This document shows, piece by piece, positions 32,175-36,094 of a stretch of 36,094 nucleotides of DNA. Location: contig DATMYR010000064.1 in the NCBI GenBank assembly GCA_035560815.1, positions 1-36,094 of the forward strand, read 5' to 3'. A program made the translations under genes and the position numbers. This DNA comes from UBA5314 sp035560815 (GTDB lineage: Bacteria; Bacillota; Syntrophomonadia; Syntrophomonadales; Syntrophomonadaceae). Below the pieces are notes generated by a model that was not told where the DNA came from, ran no database searches, and saw nothing but the letters and a program-made list of their open reading frames with translations. Every line of letters begins with the position of its first letter. The first letter of the stretch is position 1.

Positions 32175-33515
32175 ATGGTGACAAAGAGCGTTAAACGGGT
32201 GTTGGCTTCCTTAATAATTCTACTATTCATGCTTGCACAAGCAGCAGCAGGAAAAGCCGAGGATCTTAATTCCCGAGCAATACCCGCCACTTCGTTGCAA
32301 ATTATGGTCAATAGCCAACAAAGTTTAAGGCAGATCGGATCTGATAAAGATATAAAACCGGTGACAAGCAAATTTATCCGGCAGTTGGATAAAAGATGGT
32401 GTAATAAGCTGGAATACCCGAAAATTCTCTCTCTAGCCGATGGCGGATTCATGGTGTTGGGGACGATCAAACTGACGCTGGATACCTTATCACCTTCATC
32501 CATACTGGTTATGAAGTTAGACCAAAACGGCAACGACCAGTGGGAGAAAATCCTGGGGACTAACCAGGAGAATGCCAGGGCTATAAATATTAGTATTTTA
32601 GATGATGGCGGTTATCTTATTTACGGATCTATGGAGCGGGTCCCCTATAATGGGTCCAACCGGGAAAATGTTCTGCTTAAAATATCAGCTACCGGTCAAG
32701 AAGAATGGCGCAAATTTCAATCAGACCCAGACTACAAGGAGTCTCTGCCCCGGAAGGATCAATCTCCCTGGCCGCAATTTTTCAACAAAAGGAATGATAT
32801 TATTCCGGATCCCATGGCGTATACGGTAAATTCGATATATAAGGCAACAACGGACGGAGGATGCATTGCCTGCGAACTAGTGGAGGAAAACTCTTTCATT
32901 AACCAGATAATGTTAGACCAACATCCGGATTTATCGAAAAATTCCCCATATACCGATATAGTTTTAAAAAAATACAACCAAGAAGAAAAAATGGATTGGG
33001 GAAAAACTATATTGGTCGAGGATTTGAGCGGATCGGAGTTGGTTCTGGACAATATCGGGCTTAAAACGACTGCTGACGGTGGATGCCTTATCTGTACCGG
33101 CAGCAAGCATTATATCTGCCTGATTAAAAGAGATAAAAAGGGCGATATGGAGTGGTATAAGAGCATTCACAACACGGGTTTGGACGGCATTCGTTTGCTG
33201 ACTCCGGTTAACGATGAGGTTTTCGCAGCCATAGGCCCTGGGGATGCGAAAGATCCAAACCGCTTCAGCTTCTTAAAGGTAGACAAGCAAGGCAAGGTTT
33301 ACTGCCACGAGTTAAACCTGAATGGCATCACACTTAATGGAGCTGATCCATTTGAACTCGCCAGCGATGGTGGATTCTTTGTATTGGGTCAGGACAAGAA
33401 TGATGCGCTCTATCTAATTAAGTTGGATGATCAGGGCCGCGTCGGTCCTATGGCAGGGAGTCCAACGCAAAAAGACCCACCGGTTTTTCCATCATATCCT
33501 TGTTCAAGTTCTTAG
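32175..33515 (+). CDS. Secreted beta-propeller-like protein of unknown function
   Basis: A 446-residue exported protein. The signal peptide (about 1-28) ends in an AQAAAGKA region. The body repeats a blade-like unit of the kind DGGxxxxG...LxKxDxxGxxxW: ADGGFMVLG with LVMKLDQNGNDQWEK, DDGGYLIYG, TDGGCIACE, ADGGCLICTG with KRDKKGDMEWYK, and SDGGFFVLGQ with LIKLDDQGRVG. About five or six units are visible, as expected of a beta-propeller. No enzyme motif is recognised. GGAGG lies a few bases before the ATG, and a GTG one codon on has better spacing. It is convergent with the next gene, 36 bases apart. Confidence 0.75.
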   Translation: MVTKSVKRVLASLIILLFMLAQAAAGKAEDLNSRAIPATSLQIMVNSQQSLRQIGSDKDIKPVTSKFIRQLDKRWCNKLEYPKILSLADGGFMVLGTIKLTLDTLSPSSILVMKLDQNGNDQWEKILGTNQENARAINISILDDGGYLIYGSMERVPYNGSNRENVLLKISATGQEEWRKFQSDPDYKESLPRKDQSPWPQFFNKRNDIIPDPMAYTVNSIYKATTDGGCIACELVEENSFINQIMLDQHPDLSKNSPYTDIVLKKYNQEEKMDWGKTILVEDLSGSELVLDNIGLKTTADGGCLICTGSKHYICLIKRDKKGDMEWYKSIHNTGLDGIRLLTPVNDEVFAAIGPGDAKDPNRFSFLKVDKQGKVYCHELNLNGITLNGADPFELASDGGFFVLGQDKNDALYLIKLDDQGRVGPMAGSPTQKDPPVFPSYPCSSS

Positions 33516-33551
33516 AATAGTCATATTTCCAAATATTTTCATGCTTTGTGG

Positions 33552-33980
33552 TCAATATCCACAATCTTCTATTCTCCAACTTCCCGTCTTACTGTCTCTT
33601 ATGAGAGTCCAGCTATATTTTGTATAGATTGAATTCGGATTAAAACCGGCTGGTCCATCAGCGCTGTGTACATAAAAATCCGCAAATAAAACAATTACAT
33701 TTTCCTTTATAACTCCATTAATAGATCCTCTTCCAAAAATCATATAGTCTTCAATTTCTGAGTTTGATTTATCTTCGTCATACCACAATCTGATTAGATC
33801 ACAACCACTCCAGCCTTTAATATTGTGAATTACACAATCCACTGCTGTTTGTCTTTCTTCATTACTAAACTTTGTGGATTCTCCGATATCTATAATTGCA
33901 TGATTTGTTTTTATAGCATATAGAAATAAAACAATAAGGCAGACTAAAACCACGCAAACTATTATTATTATTCGCTTCAT
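33552..33980 (-). CDS. DUF4829-like membrane-anchored or secreted small protein
   Basis: A 142-residue protein with a strongly hydrophobic N-terminal helix (about 3-23), acting as anchor or signal, and a small extracellular domain. The segments KGWSGCDLIRLWYDEDKS, GRGSINGVIKENVIVLFADF, NPNSIYT and the end LIRDSKTGSWRIEDCGY match what I know of the clostridial DUF4829 family, whose function is unknown. The ATG at 33980 has GGGAG six bases upstream; a TTG two codons earlier is less likely. Base composition is more AT-rich than in the left half of the window. Confidence 0.78.
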   Translation of the reverse strand: MKRIIIIVCVVLVCLIVLFLYAIKTNHAIIDIGESTKFSNEERQTAVDCVIHNIKGWSGCDLIRLWYDEDKSNSEIEDYMIFGRGSINGVIKENVIVLFADFYVHSADGPAGFNPNSIYTKYSWTLIRDSKTGSWRIEDCGY

Positions 33981-33986
33981 GAGCAA

Positions 33987-34634
33987 CTCCCTTATATTGT
34001 TTACCAGCTCAACCTTTTAATGGTCTTAGCTTATTATAAGACAGTTGTTATGGGTTATCTGCGGGCATTTCGTCGAAGAGCGGCAAGAGAAGGTGCGTGC
34101 TTGAAGAGCCTTTAAGTCCATTTAAAAAGCCGGGCTAGCACAAACCCGTTACCCGGCTCATAAATACACCTCACAGCGCATAAGGGAAGCTATTCTATTC
34201 CGAAATACGGAGAAAGCCCCCGTTTTAAATCCTATGGCAGAACTTGAATTATTCCCCGGTAGCTTAAACAGAACCGTGGATACGGTTTTTAAAGTTTAAA
34301 CGTCGCTAAATCCGGCATTATGAAATCCATACAAAAAGCACTGCCGAAGGGCTTTTTAGGACTGTTAGTATTCTTTTACTAAGAGCCCCAAAATCATTGT
34401 TTTCGACCAATGCGTCGATAACCTATAGACAGAATCAATAAGACTTTCTTCAATTATAGGCCCTCTTTCTACCACGACGGATTTTTTCTCTAGTTCTGCT
34501 TTTTATCATTATCACAGGCATTTTAGCTTTTATCGCTATGCTCTCCTAAACTTCTTATCATCTCGGAAATTATTATCTAGTCTCTACTTATTAAGCAACT
34601 ATCTTGATGTTAGAAAGATACCTGAAACTTATAA
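33987..34634. other. Gene-free stretch of about 650 bases
   Basis: No reading frame of useful length or ribosome site is seen on either strand. It contains two hairpins (34128-34158 and 34333-34357, AAAAAGC/GCTTTTT) and is AT-rich. It could hold decayed genes or an untranslated RNA; nothing identifies one. Confidence 0.6.
34128..34158 (-). terminator. Probable minus-strand terminator
   Basis: Read leftwards, AGCCGGG and CCCGGCT form a 7-bp GC-rich stem around a 17-base loop and are followed at once by TTTT and AAA. It lies between the copper-amine-oxidase-N gene (476 bases upstream) and the DUF4829-like gene, so which transcript it ends is unclear. Confidence 0.55.
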
Positions 34635-36094
34635 TTAGATTTTTCCGGCGTTTATTAAATCCTGGACCGAACCTTGTTCTAACAGATTATCAAAGCGGTT
34701 ATCCCAATCAAAACTTGCTTCGGTATAACAACCTTCAAGGTCTTTTGTACTCCCATCCGGGTTGGTAAAAATGCCACTAATATCCCAACAATCCCAGGTC
34801 CAATTAGCGACTCTCCACCAAGTTAGAGTTCCTACAAAGGAACTTCCATCTTTATATACCCATCTGCCCATCATAGTGCACACTACATGAGTGTTCTTGT
34901 CGTTCATTTCGCTATCATCACAATATAGATCGTAACCTTCCCTGGTAGTTCCGGCATTATTATTAATACCGGTATAAGACGCTATTTGCACATGAACAGG
35001 CCCTATTACCTCCGCTAATCGATATTGCAGATCACAGTCTTTATAATATCCTTTTAAAGTTTTCTTGCTTTTGTCTGGGTAAATCATTTCCCCGTCAACC
35101 TGATAGAATACTTTGTAAGCGCTCTGATTCATAGTCTCGGTATATTCCATCGGCATAATATTGCCTTTAAATAGGCTGCCATCAGGATAATAGATGCTAC
35201 CTACAATGTAACTCGACTTTACATATTCAGGTATATCCTTTATTTGTGGCCTTCCTAAAAAATAGGCGCCTATCCCGTGCTGGATATGCAAATCGTCTTG
35301 GCGAATGTATCCATATATATCAGTACCATTGTTTAAATGGATTTGCCCGTATCCATCTGGCTTCCCATCTTTCATGTATCCTTCATAATTTCCATCAATC
35401 CATGGTAAAGAGCCGTAACCCTGTTGATCATCAACAATTGAAAAATAATACTCCTGTATCACCCGATCGTTTTCCTTTAACTCTAGATACCAATCGCCTA
35501 CACGATAGTACTCGTTCTTTAGCACCGAAAATGCTTTGTCTTGAGAAACAAATTGTTTGTCTGAATAACTCGGCACCTTTGTGCCTTTATCAAGATAGTA
35601 CCAATTAAACTCCAGGTTGTTGTTTAAAGCACCGCTAAAAATTGCCCGAGCAAATACTTGGGGAGATCTGGAGTTCACAGTTGATTTGCTCAAGACACCT
35701 TGAAGGTTGGAAATGCCTTCCATGGTGTTAGGGTCATATCCACGATATACAGCAAAATCAGAGATTTGCCTATCTCCCCTCGTTATTGAAACTGAGTTTG
35801 TATTCGCATCAAATGCAACTTTACAGCATGCAAATTCTGCAATGAAGCGCAAGGGAATCATGGTTCGGCCATCCACCATCTGGGGCGGTACATCCATATA
35901 GTAGCTTTTATCGCCAAAATAAGCATAATTGTTGCCAATTTGCATCCACAGCCAAGTAGCAGCTCCAGGTTGGCATGTCATTATTGCTTGATCTTGTGGA
36001 ATCCAGCTAAACTCATATCCCATCTTTTCAAAAATGGCCCTAAACGGCACCATCACTCGCCCATCTACTATTACTGGCGGCACATCAAACGAAA
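34635..36094 (-). CDS. Copper-amine-oxidase-N domain protein with MORN-like repeats (5 prime end outside the window)
   Basis: At least 486 residues; the frame stays open to the window edge, so the true start and any signal peptide lie beyond it. The visible N-terminal part has two copies of the stalk-domain motif (VDGRVMVPFRAIFEKMG and VDGRTMIPLRFIAE), typical of Cu_amine_oxidN1 domains on clostridial surface proteins. A beta-rich middle follows (about 115-220), then MORN-like units such as YEGYMKDGKPDGYGQIHL, GSIYYPDGSLFKG and the repeats with YPDKSKKTLKGYY, DGSSFVGTL and NPDGSTKDLEGCY. It is probably a surface protein of unknown role. The GTG 12 bases from the edge is not the likely start. 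Confidence 0.82.
   Translation of the reverse strand, partial: SFDVPPVIVDGRVMVPFRAIFEKMGYEFSWIPQDQAIMTCQPGAATWLWMQIGNNYAYFGDKSYYMDVPPQMVDGRTMIPLRFIAEFACCKVAFDANTNSVSITRGDRQISDFAVYRGYDPNTMEGISNLQGVLSKSTVNSRSPQVFARAIFSGALNNNLEFNWYYLDKGTKVPSYSDKQFVSQDKAFSVLKNEYYRVGDWYLELKENDRVIQEYYFSIVDDQQGYGSLPWIDGNYEGYMKDGKPDGYGQIHLNNGTDIYGYIRQDDLHIQHGIGAYFLGRPQIKDIPEYVKSSYIVGSIYYPDGSLFKGNIMPMEYTETMNQSAYKVFYQVDGEMIYPDKSKKTLKGYYKDCDLQYRLAEVIGPVHVQIASYTGINNNAGTTREGYDLYCDDSEMNDKNTHVVCTMMGRWVYKDGSSFVGTLTWWRVANWTWDCWDISGIFTNPDGSTKDLEGCYTEASFDWDNRFDNLLEQGSVQDLINAGKI

Noticed and set aside
31952..32533. 193-residue minus-strand frame
   Set aside because: It overlaps the start of the secreted propeller-like gene, has no ribosome site, and reads as an antisense shadow.
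1..36094. CRISPR array or toxin-antitoxin pair
   Set aside because: No regularly spaced direct repeats and no typical small overlapping pair were seen.

Overview
The window looks like chromosomal DNA of an anaerobic, Gram-positive-type (monoderm) Firmicute of the Clostridia sensu lato, in the Syntrophomonas/Peptococcaceae neighbourhood. This is inferred from an oxygen-sensitive 2-hydroxyacyl-CoA dehydratase activase, an S-layer-homology protein, an LCP wall ligase, strong GGAGG ribosome sites with many TTG/GTG starts, and a Tad pilus locus without an outer-membrane secretin. The species was not identified.

Layout. At the left edge a near-consensus promoter fires leftwards out of the window and probably drives an rRNA operon. 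330-8422 (minus) is a compact Tad/Flp pilus operon: flp, tadV, tadE, tadG, cpaB, tadZ, tadA, tadB, tadC, then a DUF192 gene. A hairpin after flp probably lets the pilin be made in excess. 8630-10926 holds a YitT membrane protein and an rRNA methyltransferase.

11127-18097 is the most interesting block. It encodes a GDP-mannose pyrophosphorylase, a GT4 glycosyltransferase overlapping a helical-toroid protein of uncertain function and, convergently, a 1178-residue protein that fuses a GT-A glycosyltransferase-like domain, an unrecognised middle region and a GH130 mannoside-phosphorylase domain. Together these could make and recycle a beta-mannan-like oligosaccharide: phosphorolysis releases mannose-1-phosphate and ManC returns it to GDP-mannose. 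This is inference from families and context.

18253-28320 carries mostly housekeeping genes: oligoendopeptidase F, a flavin reductase-like protein, the activase, an LCP protein, the ygiQ-hflX pair and an ABC-F ATPase. 28598-30583 is an S-layer-anchored protein, followed by tRNA-Ala(CGC).

From about 30.7 kb the window becomes accessory in character: strong hairpins, a Vat/CatB-type acetyltransferase with a possible leader peptide, repeats that may be insertion-sequence debris, a secreted beta-propeller-like protein, a DUF4829-like protein, a long gene-free stretch, and a copper-amine-oxidase-N/MORN protein running off the right edge. Several starts were set by ribosome-site position: hflX TTG, ygiQ GTG, tadA TTG, pepF GTG and the methyltransferase TTG.
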